DNA of 64,000 bases, from NCBI RefSeq assembly GCF_002733955.1, contig NZ_NVXQ01000023.1:1-64000 (forward strand), read 5' to 3'. The stretch is from Hoeflea sp. Its GTDB lineage: Bacteria; Pseudomonadota; Alphaproteobacteria; Rhizobiales; Rhizobiaceae. The notes below the pieces were generated by a model. The model saw only the letters and a program-made list of their open reading frames with translations. It did no database searches and was not told where the DNA came from. A program made the translations under genes and the position numbers. Shown here in pieces: positions 43,657-51,887 of this stretch (its first letter is position 1; every line of letters starts with the position of its first letter).

Positions 43657-44158
43657 CGAATACAGGCAGAATGCAGGCGTCAAACGCGATCTTATCGTCG
43701 AGCGCGATCCGGCCAAGATGAAGGTCAAGGTCCGGTTTGATGATGAGGACGAGACAGACAGCATGTGGGTTGATGTGCTGGCGGCCTCGGCGGGCAGCGT
43801 CAAGTCGTTCATGATGCCAAACGAAAACGACGAGGTGTGGTGCATGCTCGACGCCAAGGGCGAGGATGGCTGCATCGTCGGCTCAAAATACAATGACCAG
43901 GATGCGCCGCCTTCAGATGACAACGCCCACATCACACTGACCGGTGCCTTCGGCACTTTGCACATCGACGGGTCGAACCTGCTAGCCGACATCACCGGCA
44001 ATGTGACGATCAGGGCCGGTGGCAATGTGAACATCGAGGCTGGAGGCTCGATTACGACAACAAGCGCCGAGTTGACCCACAACGGCAAGAACGTTGGCCA
44101 TGACCACAAGCATGTGGATGTAGAGCCCGGTCCATCGCTTACCGGCGTCCCGGCGTGA
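43643..44158 (+). CDS. Baseplate spike protein (gpV/gp45-like)
   Basis: 171 aa. An OB-fold N-terminal part (ERDPAKMKVKVRF, FMMPNENDEVWCMLD) is followed by a repetitive beta-helix (ITGNVTIRAGGNVNIEAGGS). It ends with HDHKH, which suggests the metal-binding spike tip seen in P2 V and Mu gp45. It pierces the outer membrane. Confidence 0.85.
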   Translation: MRAGNEYRQNAGVKRDLIVERDPAKMKVKVRFDDEDETDSMWVDVLAASAGSVKSFMMPNENDEVWCMLDAKGEDGCIVGSKYNDQDAPPSDDNAHITLTGAFGTLHIDGSNLLADITGNVTIRAGGNVNIEAGGSITTTSAELTHNGKNVGHDHKHVDVEPGPSLTGVPA

Positions 44159-44184
44159 CCGCACTTCCCATCCCCACTTGAGCC

Positions 44185-44195
44185 GGACATTGTCC
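44185..44195. promoter_or_regulatory. Dyad operator 4 (baseplate/fibre operon)
   Basis: GGACATTGTCC in CCGGACATTGTCCGCT, 38 bp before the gpW-like ATG, followed by alternating CG sequence as at operator 1. Confidence 0.6.
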
Positions 44196-44233
44196 GCTGC
44201 CTGGTATTCACGCGCGCGCGTAGTTTTGCGCCT

Positions 44234-44674
44234 ATGGAAAACCGCTTCGCCATCGAATTCGCACATTGGTCGCTGCGCGTCGGACGCGCCGATCCGCGCA
44301 CCGGCGTGCGGCCTGAATTCTATGGCCTGATCGTCACGGCGGTTGACGATCTGTCGCAATCGATCGGCAATCTGATCCTGACGCCGCTTGGCTCGGTGCC
44401 GACCCAGCCGCTCAAGGGCTGCGACCTTTATCCGTTCATCGACCGCAACCCGGCCGAGGCGATCCCCAACCTCACGCAAGCGATCTGGGATGCGCTGGAA
44501 ATCTGGGAGAAGCGGATCGTTGTCCAGGACGTTGATGTCTCGGAGATCGCCTACGGGCACTTTCAGACCCGCGTGTTCTGGCGACCAAGCGAAAGCGTGC
44601 TCGATGATCTGCGCATCACGGAAGTGCACTTCGCCTCCGCCAATGACAATTCCGACCATGTGCGGGTGGCCTGA
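44234..44674 (+). CDS. Baseplate wedge protein, GPW/gp25-like (Mu gp46)
   Basis: 146 aa. Family cues are NLILTPLGSVPTQPLKGCDL, the gp25-type 'IL T..GsrP..P.fG..l' pattern, and a terminal strand region. gp25 proteins start sheath polymerisation at the baseplate. First gene of the fourth late operon; overlaps the J-like gene by 1 nt. Confidence 0.82.
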   Translation: MENRFAIEFAHWSLRVGRADPRTGVRPEFYGLIVTAVDDLSQSIGNLILTPLGSVPTQPLKGCDLYPFIDRNPAEAIPNLTQAIWDALEIWEKRIVVQDVDVSEIAYGHFQTRVFWRPSESVLDDLRITEVHFASANDNSDHVRVA

Positions 44675-45816
44675 TGAGCTTTGAACCCGAAACCCTGACC
44701 CTGGAAGCCTTGCGCGCGAGCGAGCCGCCAAGCTTCATTGAGCGCCGTCCCGAGACGCTGACCGCCTGGTATGTGGCGGAGTTCGAGCGCCTGACGGGCC
44801 GCACGCTTTATCCTGCCCAGACCGAGATGTATTCCATCGAAGTGATGGCCTACGCCAAATCGGTGCTTGGCGAGGCGGTTCAGACGGCCTTTCTGCAGAA
44901 CCGCGCAGTCTGGGCGACGGGACGGCATCTTGAAGAGATCGGGGCGAATGTCTCGACCTTCAAACTCACCGCCCAACCGGCCCGTGTGAGCATCCGCGCC
45001 AGCCTGACCGCGACCCGAGCCAGCGCCACCGTGGTGCCGGATGGCGCGGTGTTGCTGGCAGGCGGCGGAGACGCATTCGCGCTCGATGGCGGCATTGTCA
45101 TTCCAGCCGGTCAGCTGTTTGCCGATGGGCAGGCAAAGGCGATTGAAGCTGGCAGCGCCGGCAATGGCTATCAGGTCGGACAGGTTACGGCGCAGCTCGT
45201 TGTGTCCGGTCAGGCGGTCTCGCTAGTCAATACCGAAGTCTCGGTTGCCGGTGCCGATCAGGAAGACGAGGAAGCCTACCGGGCGCGTGTCTGTGACGCC
45301 TTTGAGCGCATCTCCAAGGCAGGCCCGCGCGCGGGCTACATCCAGATGGTCAAACAGGTTTCGCCAGAGATCATTGATGTCGACCCCAAGCGCACCGCGC
45401 CCGGCTATATCGAGATCACGCCGCTGACCAAAACCGGAGTTGCAAGCGATGCACTGGATGAAGCAATCCTCGCCTGGCTTGATCCGGAAATCCGCGTTCC
45501 GATGGGAGACTATGTGTCGATCGCCAAGGCGGTCGCAACCGTGTTCAACCCGACCGTGACCGCGAGGGTGCGTGACAGCCAAGCGCCGGGCCTTGAAGGG
45601 CTGATCGATGCGGCGATCCGCAAACCGTTCGACGCCTGGTCGAAGATGTTGGCCGGGCAGATTGCGCCGGAAGGTGTGCGCTCGTCTGTCAAGGCGGTTC
45701 CCGGCGTCATCGATGTCGATGGCGATGTCGGGTTTGTCTTCACCGCGCTGGCATCCAACGCCTTTGCAGAGCTTGGCGACGTGACCATTACCCTGATCGA
45801 GGTGGACGATGTCTGA
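44674..45816 (+). CDS. Baseplate J-like wedge protein (Mu gp47)
   Basis: 380 aa, Baseplate_J family. It shows SIEVMAYAKSVLGEAVQTAF, a beta-rich middle (ATVVPDGAVLLAGG) and DQEDEEAYRARV followed by GPRAGYIQMVKQVSP. It joins wedge and hub. Overlaps the tail protein I gene by 8 nt. Confidence 0.88.
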   Translation: MSFEPETLTLEALRASEPPSFIERRPETLTAWYVAEFERLTGRTLYPAQTEMYSIEVMAYAKSVLGEAVQTAFLQNRAVWATGRHLEEIGANVSTFKLTAQPARVSIRASLTATRASATVVPDGAVLLAGGGDAFALDGGIVIPAGQLFADGQAKAIEAGSAGNGYQVGQVTAQLVVSGQAVSLVNTEVSVAGADQEDEEAYRARVCDAFERISKAGPRAGYIQMVKQVSPEIIDVDPKRTAPGYIEITPLTKTGVASDALDEAILAWLDPEIRVPMGDYVSIAKAVATVFNPTVTARVRDSQAPGLEGLIDAAIRKPFDAWSKMLAGQIAPEGVRSSVKAVPGVIDVDGDVGFVFTALASNAFAELGDVTITLIEVDDV

Positions 45817-46480
45817 GCCGGTCAAACCGATCCTGCCTGATCAGCTGGTCTCACCCGGTGTTCGCGATGATCGGCAGATCACGTTCGCGCGGATGATCGA
45901 CGGCACGTTGCGCGAGATCGATCTGAATTCCTTCGTGATGACCAACGCCCAGACGGTCGATGCGCGTCTGTTGCCTGCGCTTGTGCGGGAATTCTCGGTC
46001 GAAGAGTTCGTGTCACCGGACCTGCCCGAAAATGTCGTGCGTGATCTGATCGACAACCGCTACGAGCTGCATGCCAAGAAGGGCTATGTCGAAGGCGTGC
46101 GCCTGGGCCTATCCTTGCTCGGCATCTCGGTGTCCTGGCAGCAATGGTGGCAGCAAGACCCGATGGGTCCGCACAACACCCACATCGTCACAATCGAGAT
46201 CGACCGGCTGGTGTTTGAAGACAGCGAGACGCTGCTCGACGAGCGGCTGACAAATGCCGCGTACCGGATGATCGACGCCATGAAACGATGGAGCCAGGAG
46301 ATTGCGTTGCGCCTGGCAGCAAGATCACGGGGCAAGCTTTACACGGCTGCCTTCCCGGCGACCCGACTGGTGACAACAGCACTTCCCTTCTTTCTCGATC
46401 CGCCCGTGGTCAGCGGTCCAATGCGCGCAGCCGTCGCGCCTTTGAGCCGCCTGATCATAGTAGCCCACGCGGCCGCCTAG
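45809..46480 (+). CDS. P2 gpI-like tail protein (Mu gp48 position)
   Basis: 223 aa. Family cues are TLREIDLNSFVMTNAQTVDA and ALVREFSVEEF. It links the baseplate wedge to the fibre. Followed 10 bp later by the fibre gene. Confidence 0.78.
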   Translation: MSEPVKPILPDQLVSPGVRDDRQITFARMIDGTLREIDLNSFVMTNAQTVDARLLPALVREFSVEEFVSPDLPENVVRDLIDNRYELHAKKGYVEGVRLGLSLLGISVSWQQWWQQDPMGPHNTHIVTIEIDRLVFEDSETLLDERLTNAAYRMIDAMKRWSQEIALRLAARSRGKLYTAAFPATRLVTTALPFFLDPPVVSGPMRAAVAPLSRLIIVAHAAA

Positions 46481-46490
46481 GAGACTGTTC

Positions 46491-47762
46491 ATGCCGACCT
46501 ATTCAATTCTCACAACAACCGGCAAGAACAAGGAAGCCGCAGCCCTTGCCGCTGGCGAGCCGCTGACCATCGCCGAGATCGCATTTGGCGATGGTGATTA
46601 TGCCCCGACCGGCGGAGAAACCGAGTTGGTCAACGAGATTGACCGTCGTGGCGTGCAGGCATCAGGTACGGTGGGCGGCGCACCCAACACCGCATTCTTC
46701 CAGATCCTACTTGAGGCCGAGGACGGACCTTACATCATTCACGAGGCCGGGCTGATAGATGATGACGGCGACCTGATCGCTATCGTCAAATACGACCCGC
46801 CAATCAACAAGCCAGTTCCCGCATCTGGCCAGACCGTTGAAGCCCTGTTGCGGCTGCATGTGGTGTTCTCCGATCTTGAAAATCTTGTCCTGCGCATTGA
46901 AACGATCAACGCGTTTGTCGCGGCTGAACGCGCGATCAATACCTCGGACGGGATCGGCGGTGGCGGTGACCTGGCTGAAGATCGGACGCACAAGCTGGCG
47001 GTTCAGACCCTTGGCGAAATCACCGGAGCCCAGGTCAAGGACGAGGAAGGCAACCGCGACTGGCTGGTTGTGCATGATAGCTCGGCGGGCATCCACAAGA
47101 AGCTTTCACCAAACGAGGCGGCTATCGCACTGGGTGTGCAGGCCAAGATCGATGCGGCAATTGGCGGTTTGCCGCCCGATCAGGTGCTCGGTCTTGCTAC
47201 CGTCGCCGAACATCTCGCAGGTGTGAACGACACCAAGGCAGCCAATCCGAAAGGCGTTAAGGCGGCTATCCTGGCCGCCATCGGACCAGGCGGAAATGTC
47301 CGGGCCTTTGAGCATGCCAACGACAGCAATCAGCCAACAGCTGGGGAATGGGCGACACCGCCCGATGGCGCGAAAGCTCTCGTCTCAAACGCATCGAACA
47401 ACATGCACCACGTATGGGAAAGACGCGCAGGCGCATGGGTCAAATTGCTTGCGCCAGCCAGCGGCTCGCTTGGGATCAGTCACTATATCGCCCTTACAGC
47501 ACCCGCTTATCAAACAGTAACGAGCGCCCCTGTCACGCTCTCAGGAAACGCCTTTTTGCTTGCCGCAAACGGCATTCAGAGTTGGAGCGTCATCGGCGCT
47601 GTCCAACAACAAATCTCAATCTTTACTCCATCCGATCCAGGCAGTGGGTTCCCAAGCAACAGCACGTTTTTCACCTGCAATCCAGGTGACACGATCGCTG
47701 TCCAAAAATCATCATATACCGGCGCACCGCAAAGCGGCTGGGTAACAATCTTTGAATTCTAG
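46491..47762 (+). CDS. Tail fibre protein
   Basis: 423 aa. The N-terminal DUF3751-type collar domain (TYSILTTTGKNKEAAALA, YIIHEAGLIDDDGDLIAIVKY) attaches it to the baseplate. A Gly-rich neck (DGIGGGGDL) and a diverged C-terminal receptor-binding part with a shift to more AT-rich codons follow. The C-terminus likely sets host range. Confidence 0.82.
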   Translation: MPTYSILTTTGKNKEAAALAAGEPLTIAEIAFGDGDYAPTGGETELVNEIDRRGVQASGTVGGAPNTAFFQILLEAEDGPYIIHEAGLIDDDGDLIAIVKYDPPINKPVPASGQTVEALLRLHVVFSDLENLVLRIETINAFVAAERAINTSDGIGGGGDLAEDRTHKLAVQTLGEITGAQVKDEEGNRDWLVVHDSSAGIHKKLSPNEAAIALGVQAKIDAAIGGLPPDQVLGLATVAEHLAGVNDTKAANPKGVKAAILAAIGPGGNVRAFEHANDSNQPTAGEWATPPDGAKALVSNASNNMHHVWERRAGAWVKLLAPASGSLGISHYIALTAPAYQTVTSAPVTLSGNAFLLAANGIQSWSVIGAVQQQISIFTPSDPGSGFPSNSTFFTCNPGDTIAVQKSSYTGAPQSGWVTIFEF

Positions 47763-47768
47763 GGGAGA

Positions 47769-48311
47769 ATGAAATTGAGCGAGCACACATTCCCGGTCGC
47801 AGAACTTGAGAACCGATTTTCGCAGCTCCCCCAAGCGGCGCTGGAGAGCATCACCTTCATTTCCGGTGAGGGCGACGAAGATCGCGTGCTGGTGATCGCA
47901 GATGAATTCGATGCCCAGCTAGCTGCAACTGATCCGGCCGTCTATGCACCCCCGGCTTACTCGGATGTAACCGCTGAACGTGACCGGAGGCTCAGCCTCG
48001 ATTTCACCTTCAATGGCGTCCAGTTTCAACGCGATATTGATGCAGTTCGGCGCATCAACGGAGCTGGAACACTCGCACTTGCAGCAATAGTTGGCGGCGC
48101 GCAGCCCGGCGATCTCCGCTGGCACGGTGAGGACACCGACTTCGCCTGGATTTCATCCGACAACAGCCTGGTACCGATGGATGCGCAAACTGTCATGGCC
48201 TTTGGCTCGGCGGCGGCAAAGCGGGAAACTGAAATCATATTCGCCGCAAAAGCTCTGAAGGCCATGGTGCCAATCCCTGCCGACTATACCAACGATCTTT
48301 TCTGGCCGTAG
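47769..48311 (+). CDS. Fibre-associated protein (DUF4376-like)
   Basis: 180 aa. The C-terminal two thirds fit the DUF4376 domain common in fibre-assembly proteins (ERDRRLSLDFTFNGVQFQRD). It follows the fibre gene by 6 bp and probably assists its folding or forms part of the tip. Confidence 0.7.
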   Translation: MKLSEHTFPVAELENRFSQLPQAALESITFISGEGDEDRVLVIADEFDAQLAATDPAVYAPPAYSDVTAERDRRLSLDFTFNGVQFQRDIDAVRRINGAGTLALAAIVGGAQPGDLRWHGEDTDFAWISSDNSLVPMDAQTVMAFGSAAAKRETEIIFAAKALKAMVPIPADYTNDLFWP

Positions 48312-48329
48312 TCACCCTTGATATCGCGT

Positions 48330-48713
48330 CTATTGCGGCGTTTCGCGGGATTTCGCAGCTAGCGCCACATGATTGGAGAGGAGTTGGACCATCTTCTGGA
48401 CCTGATCCACCGGGACAGCAAACCCGAGGGGACCAAAGGCTGGGTGCTGGAAACAGAGCATACTCGCTTCGCCGATTAGTCCGGGCTGAAGGTGCCATTT
48501 CGGATTGATGATCGCCTCGATCTGTTGGCCCTCAAGCTCCGGTACGGTGTCATTTTTGACCATCTGTGCGCGCAGCGAACCGAGTTGCTGGTTGAGTTTA
48601 AGCAGTTGATCGGCGGTCAGATGGAGAGTCCCCTGAACACCGCTGGCAGGCAAGAATTCGAGTGAAACCTTTGTGCCATCATCAGAGAGGTTGGCTCTTA
48701 TTCCATCGGTCAT
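48330..48713 (-). CDS. Hypothetical protein, minus-strand cargo
   Basis: 127 aa on the strand opposite to the late genes. Soluble, without recognised family. It contains LTADQLLKLNQQLGSLRAQM and VDQVQKMVQLLSNHVAL helices. It overlaps the preceding 48-aa gene by 4 nt. Minus-strand genes at this end of Mu-like phages are often lysogenic cargo. Confidence 0.6.
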   Translation of the reverse strand: MTDGIRANLSDDGTKVSLEFLPASGVQGTLHLTADQLLKLNQQLGSLRAQMVKNDTVPELEGQQIEAIINPKWHLQPGLIGEASMLCFQHPAFGPLGFAVPVDQVQKMVQLLSNHVALAAKSRETPQ

Positions 48714-48856
48714 GTTTTGTCCTTTTCTTGCGTGGTGCCGAGAGAGATTGAAACGACAGGCACGAAATAAACCGCCCGAAGCGCCGGGCGGCCGGAGCGC
48801 ACAAACGCTCCAAGCGACGGGTATAGTTTGCGGCTGTCCCCGTCAGATGTGCTCAT
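48710..48856 (-). CDS. 48-aa hypothetical protein
   Basis: ATG 48856 follows GGTGAG at about 8 nt. Its TGA overlaps the ATG of the next gene (ATGA), which supports translation of both as one unit. One hydrophobic stretch (ALRAVYFVPVVSISL). Unknown. Confidence 0.45.
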   Translation of the reverse strand: MSTSDGDSRKLYPSLGAFVRSGRPALRAVYFVPVVSISLGTTQEKDKT

Positions 48857-48923
48857 GGATAACATCTCACCCGGCTCGCTTTCGCAAGCGCGGCCAAGGT
48901 GACTGATTCTCTGAAGGCTTGAA

Positions 48924-49727
48924 ATGCCCCTTGAAAACGAAACCTCCGCAGTCGATCCGATCAACCCGCCAGCCGCCTATATCGGTGGCAAGCGGGTGCT
49001 GTCCAAAGCCATTGTCACCAAGATCAACGCAACCTCACACACCGGCTATGCAGAAGCCTTTGTCGGCATGGGTGGCGTGTTCTTCAAACGCACCCATAAG
49101 CCCAAGACCGAAGTCATCAACGACAAGAATGGCGAGGTGGCTAACCTGTTTCGCATCCTGCAACGCCACTATCCGCAGTTCATGGAGACGCTCAAATTCC
49201 AGATCACATCAAGACGCGAATTCCAGCGTCTGGTGGCATGCGACCCCGCCACTCTCACCGATCTCGAACGCGCCGCACGGTTTCTTTATCTCCAGCGCCT
49301 GAGTTTTGGCGGCAAGGTCACCGGGCAAAGTTTCGGCATCGACAGGGATGGCGGCGGCCGCTTCAACGTTACCCGCCTCGGTCCGGTGCTCGAAGACATC
49401 CATGAACGCATGGCTGGCGTCGTCATCGAGCAGCTCGACTGGCGCGATTTTCTCAAGCGCTGGGACCGGCCCGGCATGCTGTTCTACCTCGACCCGCCAT
49501 ATTTCGGGAACGAAGGTGACTATGGAAAAGACCTGTTCTCGCGGGATGATTTCGCGGCATTGAGCGAGGCTCTGAAGTGCCTCAAAGGCCGCTTTATCCT
49601 GTCCCTCAATGACCGGCCGGAGGTACGGGAGATTTTCAGTGGCTTTGAGATTGAAGCCGTGAACTGCACCTATTCGATCGCTGGCGGAAACGGGCCGGTG
49701 GCGAAAGAGGTGGTGATCTCGGGGTGA
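48924..49727 (+). CDS. Dam-family DNA adenine methyltransferase
   Basis: 267 aa, D12 class. SAM motif AAYIGGKR near residue 17 with the FVGMGGVF block, and the catalytic DPPY in FYLDPPYFG near 190. It probably methylates adenine in phage DNA to resist restriction. It is the last gene clearly of the phage; its stop is about 10 bp from the presumed right end. Confidence 0.85.
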   Translation: MPLENETSAVDPINPPAAYIGGKRVLSKAIVTKINATSHTGYAEAFVGMGGVFFKRTHKPKTEVINDKNGEVANLFRILQRHYPQFMETLKFQITSRREFQRLVACDPATLTDLERAARFLYLQRLSFGGKVTGQSFGIDRDGGGRFNVTRLGPVLEDIHERMAGVVIEQLDWRDFLKRWDRPGMLFYLDPPYFGNEGDYGKDLFSRDDFAALSEALKCLKGRFILSLNDRPEVREIFSGFEIEAVNCTYSIAGGNGPVAKEVVISG

Positions 49728-49828
49728 ACAGCTTCGCAAATCCTAGGATGAATATGGATGAGGTGGATTTATGTGTTCATTTACCTAGCTCGTCCACATA
49801 TGAAGCTAGCAAAGAAGCGGAGACATGC

Positions 49829-50341
49829 ATGACCGTCCTATACACCATTGGCTACGAAGGAACCGACATCAGTCGTTTCATAACAACACTCCAGGCGGCC
49901 GGCGTAAAACGAGTGGCTGACGTTCGTGCCGTCGCTGTTTCTCGAAAAAAGGGGTTCTCCAAACGAAAGCTTGCGGAGAGATTGGCCGAAAACGGGATTG
50001 AGTATGTTCATTTTGTCGATTTAGGTGACCCGAAACCAGGGCGAGAAGCTGCACGTGCTGGTAGATATGAGGAGTTTCGTGATATCTATTGCAACCATCT
50101 TGAGTCGCCAGAGGCCCAAGAATCTCTCGGTAAATTGAGGGCTATCGTTTCGGAAAAAGCGACATGTCTCCTTTGTTTTGAACGAGACCCCAAGACGTGT
50201 CACCGATCGATTGTTGCAGCCGAAGTGATTGAGCAAGAGGCATCGATATTCGATTTATATGGAGATGATCCTGATCGATACATCCGGAATGCAGACAGAT
50301 TGCCGCGCTTTGGTGCTCGTAAAAGCGTTACCGCAGCCTAG
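49829..50341 (+). CDS. DUF488 family protein
   Basis: 170 aa from ATG 49829 (GCGGAGA upstream). DUF488 is recognised by LYTIGYEG at the start, VADVRAVAVSRKKGFSK near 30-47, the HFVDLGDPK strand, and LLCFERDPKTCHR near 125-137 with its Cys-x(8)-CHR. The biochemical role of the family is unsettled; it is frequent on islands. The downstream gene starts within its 3' end, suggesting a two-protein system. Confidence 0.75.
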   Translation: MTVLYTIGYEGTDISRFITTLQAAGVKRVADVRAVAVSRKKGFSKRKLAERLAENGIEYVHFVDLGDPKPGREAARAGRYEEFRDIYCNHLESPEAQESLGKLRAIVSEKATCLLCFERDPKTCHRSIVAAEVIEQEASIFDLYGDDPDRYIRNADRLPRFGARKSVTAA

Positions 50342-51047
50342 TAAGAAGCACGGTGAAACGGTTTGTTGTGCTGCAGTTACGGCAGACAACCAATGGAAAA
50401 GACTTTTTCCAATTAGGTTCCGACATCTAACTGGTGAGAACGCCTTCAAGAGATGGGATTGGGTGGAGTTCCGCTACACACCACCTCCACATGATCGACG
50501 GACTGAGAGCTGTCGCGTCCATGAAGAGAGCATCCATGTGATAGATCATATGCCACGTTCAAAGCGTAGCCGGTTCCTATCCCCTTTTATATCACGTTCA
50601 ATCTCGGACGCAGCAAACAGAGGAAATTCTCTTTCGCTGCTTCATCCCATTCGCCCCAAGTTCATTATCAAATCGAAAAGTCCCCAACGGATCGAAAGGG
50701 AACGGGAAGCATACAAGAGAGCGGCCTCGCAACTGACGATGTTCGACAAAGAGCTTGCCGCTATAGAACCCTCACCTCACGATTTTAGATTTCAATTCGA
50801 AGATGCTGACGGCCGCCACGACTTCGCTAACGCGGACTGGGAGGTTCATGCAATGTACTGGAACGGCCTTAAGAGAGGCCAATCAGAAGCAGAAACGCTC
50901 GATTGGATTTCGAACACCTTCAATGAAGATTATCCGAAGAAGGGCATGCTCTTCGCTGTCGGCAATCAGGCGAAACGTCCGCAGACTTGGCAGCTGTTGG
51001 GCGTACTGAGGGTAGATCTAGATACACAAGGAACATTGGACCTCTGA
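50289..51047 (+). CDS. Unknown partner of the DUF488 protein
   Basis: 252 aa from ATG 50289, 53 nt inside the DUF488 gene in another frame, so the two are translationally linked. Visible segments are ALVLVKALPQPSKKHGETVC, WDWVEFRYTPP and a C-terminal QLLGVLRVDLD. No family recognised. Soluble, basic in the first half. AT-richer than the phage. Confidence 0.6.
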   Translation: MQTDCRALVLVKALPQPSKKHGETVCCAAVTADNQWKRLFPIRFRHLTGENAFKRWDWVEFRYTPPPHDRRTESCRVHEESIHVIDHMPRSKRSRFLSPFISRSISDAANRGNSLSLLHPIRPKFIIKSKSPQRIEREREAYKRAASQLTMFDKELAAIEPSPHDFRFQFEDADGRHDFANADWEVHAMYWNGLKRGQSEAETLDWISNTFNEDYPKKGMLFAVGNQAKRPQTWQLLGVLRVDLDTQGTLDL

Positions 51048-51099
51048 TGCCTCGTGCGCGGCCATTGGGTTTGCTGCCTATGTCTGAAGGAGATTGGAA

Positions 51100-51750
51100 T
51101 TGCCTAAGAACCTAGTAACATTCGGATCAGCTGTTGCCAGTGACCTGTTGTCCTGCTTTGCCATACCAGGGGGAGGAACGCTGGGATATCTGGCTGGTGC
51201 CTTTATGGAGGAGCGGCAGAAGAAGGCCGTTGATACCTTTTTGGCTGAGCTGTCCAACGGATATCATGGCGAAATTGGCTTTGAGGAAGCGGATATCGAT
51301 CCCCTCATTTCAATTCTATTGCGATACTCCAAAGCCGCATCAGACGGTGCGGCGATTATCAACCTTCGACTTCTTAGCCAAGTGGTTTTGGGTCTTAAAA
51401 AAAATAAGACGCTAGACGATGATAACTTTCTTCGATGGTGTGCCGTACTCGAGCACTTAACACGTGCCGAACTCTTGATGATTGGCTTTTCGATCGTCAT
51501 TGATCGCGAATTTCAAGTCAAAAGCAAAGACGATCCAAGAAGAGTTTTTTGGCAAGTACTTAAGCAAAGAATGGAAGCTGGCGGATATAGCCCGTCTGAA
51601 ATTTCATCACTTGCAGCGTCAGTAGGCCGATATGGCATTTTGGTCCCGGTGAGCGCATTTGGTGGTTTGAACTATGAGGCATCGGACTGGTTGCGCCAAT
51701 TGGGCGATTTGGTTGATACCCAGTTAATTTTAGAAGGGATGGCCACTTGA
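51100..51750 (+). CDS. Hypothetical protein with Gly-rich N-terminus
   Basis: 216 aa from TTG 51100, chosen because AAGGAGA lies 6 nt upstream. A hydrophobic, Gly-rich N-terminal stretch (AVASDLLSCFAIPGGGTLGYLAGAF) might insert in or bind a membrane. The rest is helical and soluble. No family recognised. It follows the DUF488 pair by 52 bp and may form a third member. Confidence 0.55.
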   Translation: MPKNLVTFGSAVASDLLSCFAIPGGGTLGYLAGAFMEERQKKAVDTFLAELSNGYHGEIGFEEADIDPLISILLRYSKAASDGAAIINLRLLSQVVLGLKKNKTLDDDNFLRWCAVLEHLTRAELLMIGFSIVIDREFQVKSKDDPRRVFWQVLKQRMEAGGYSPSEISSLAASVGRYGILVPVSAFGGLNYEASDWLRQLGDLVDTQLILEGMAT

Positions 51751-51821
51751 GGAAAAGATCGACAGGTTAGTGAGGATCAGCACCACAGTTCGCCAGATCA
51801 CAGTACTAATGATCAGAATTT

Positions 51822-51860
51822 ACGTCTCAAATAAACCGCCTCAAAATCTCAAATAGGCCG
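51822..51860. repeat. TCTCAAAT repeats at island right end
   Basis: CGTCTCAAATAAACCG and TCTCAAATAGGCCG lie in tandem 28 bp before attR. The first is the near-complement of CGGTTATTTGAGACG at the left end (10293-10307). Possible arm sites of the missing integrase. Confidence 0.5.
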
Positions 51861-51887
51861 CCGAGCCACAAACACTGTATTCATTGA

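Larger units (their letters stand above)
14461..49740. mobile_element. Mu-like transposable prophage (approximate limits)
   Basis: Gene order and content follow phage Mu: repressor (minus), then on plus Ner-like HTH, A transposase, B ATPase, DUF3164, GemA, Mor, lysis, gp27/gp28 terminase, portal, MuF, gpG, protease, capsid, gp36/gp37, sheath, tube, tape measure, baseplate and fibre. The tail proteins U, X, D and I are P2-like, so the phage is a mosaic. All expected structural genes appear intact. Ends are not fixed: the 9-mer TTCGCAAAT occurs at 14461 and at 49733, but TG...CA ends with a 5-bp duplication could not be shown. Confidence 0.8.
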
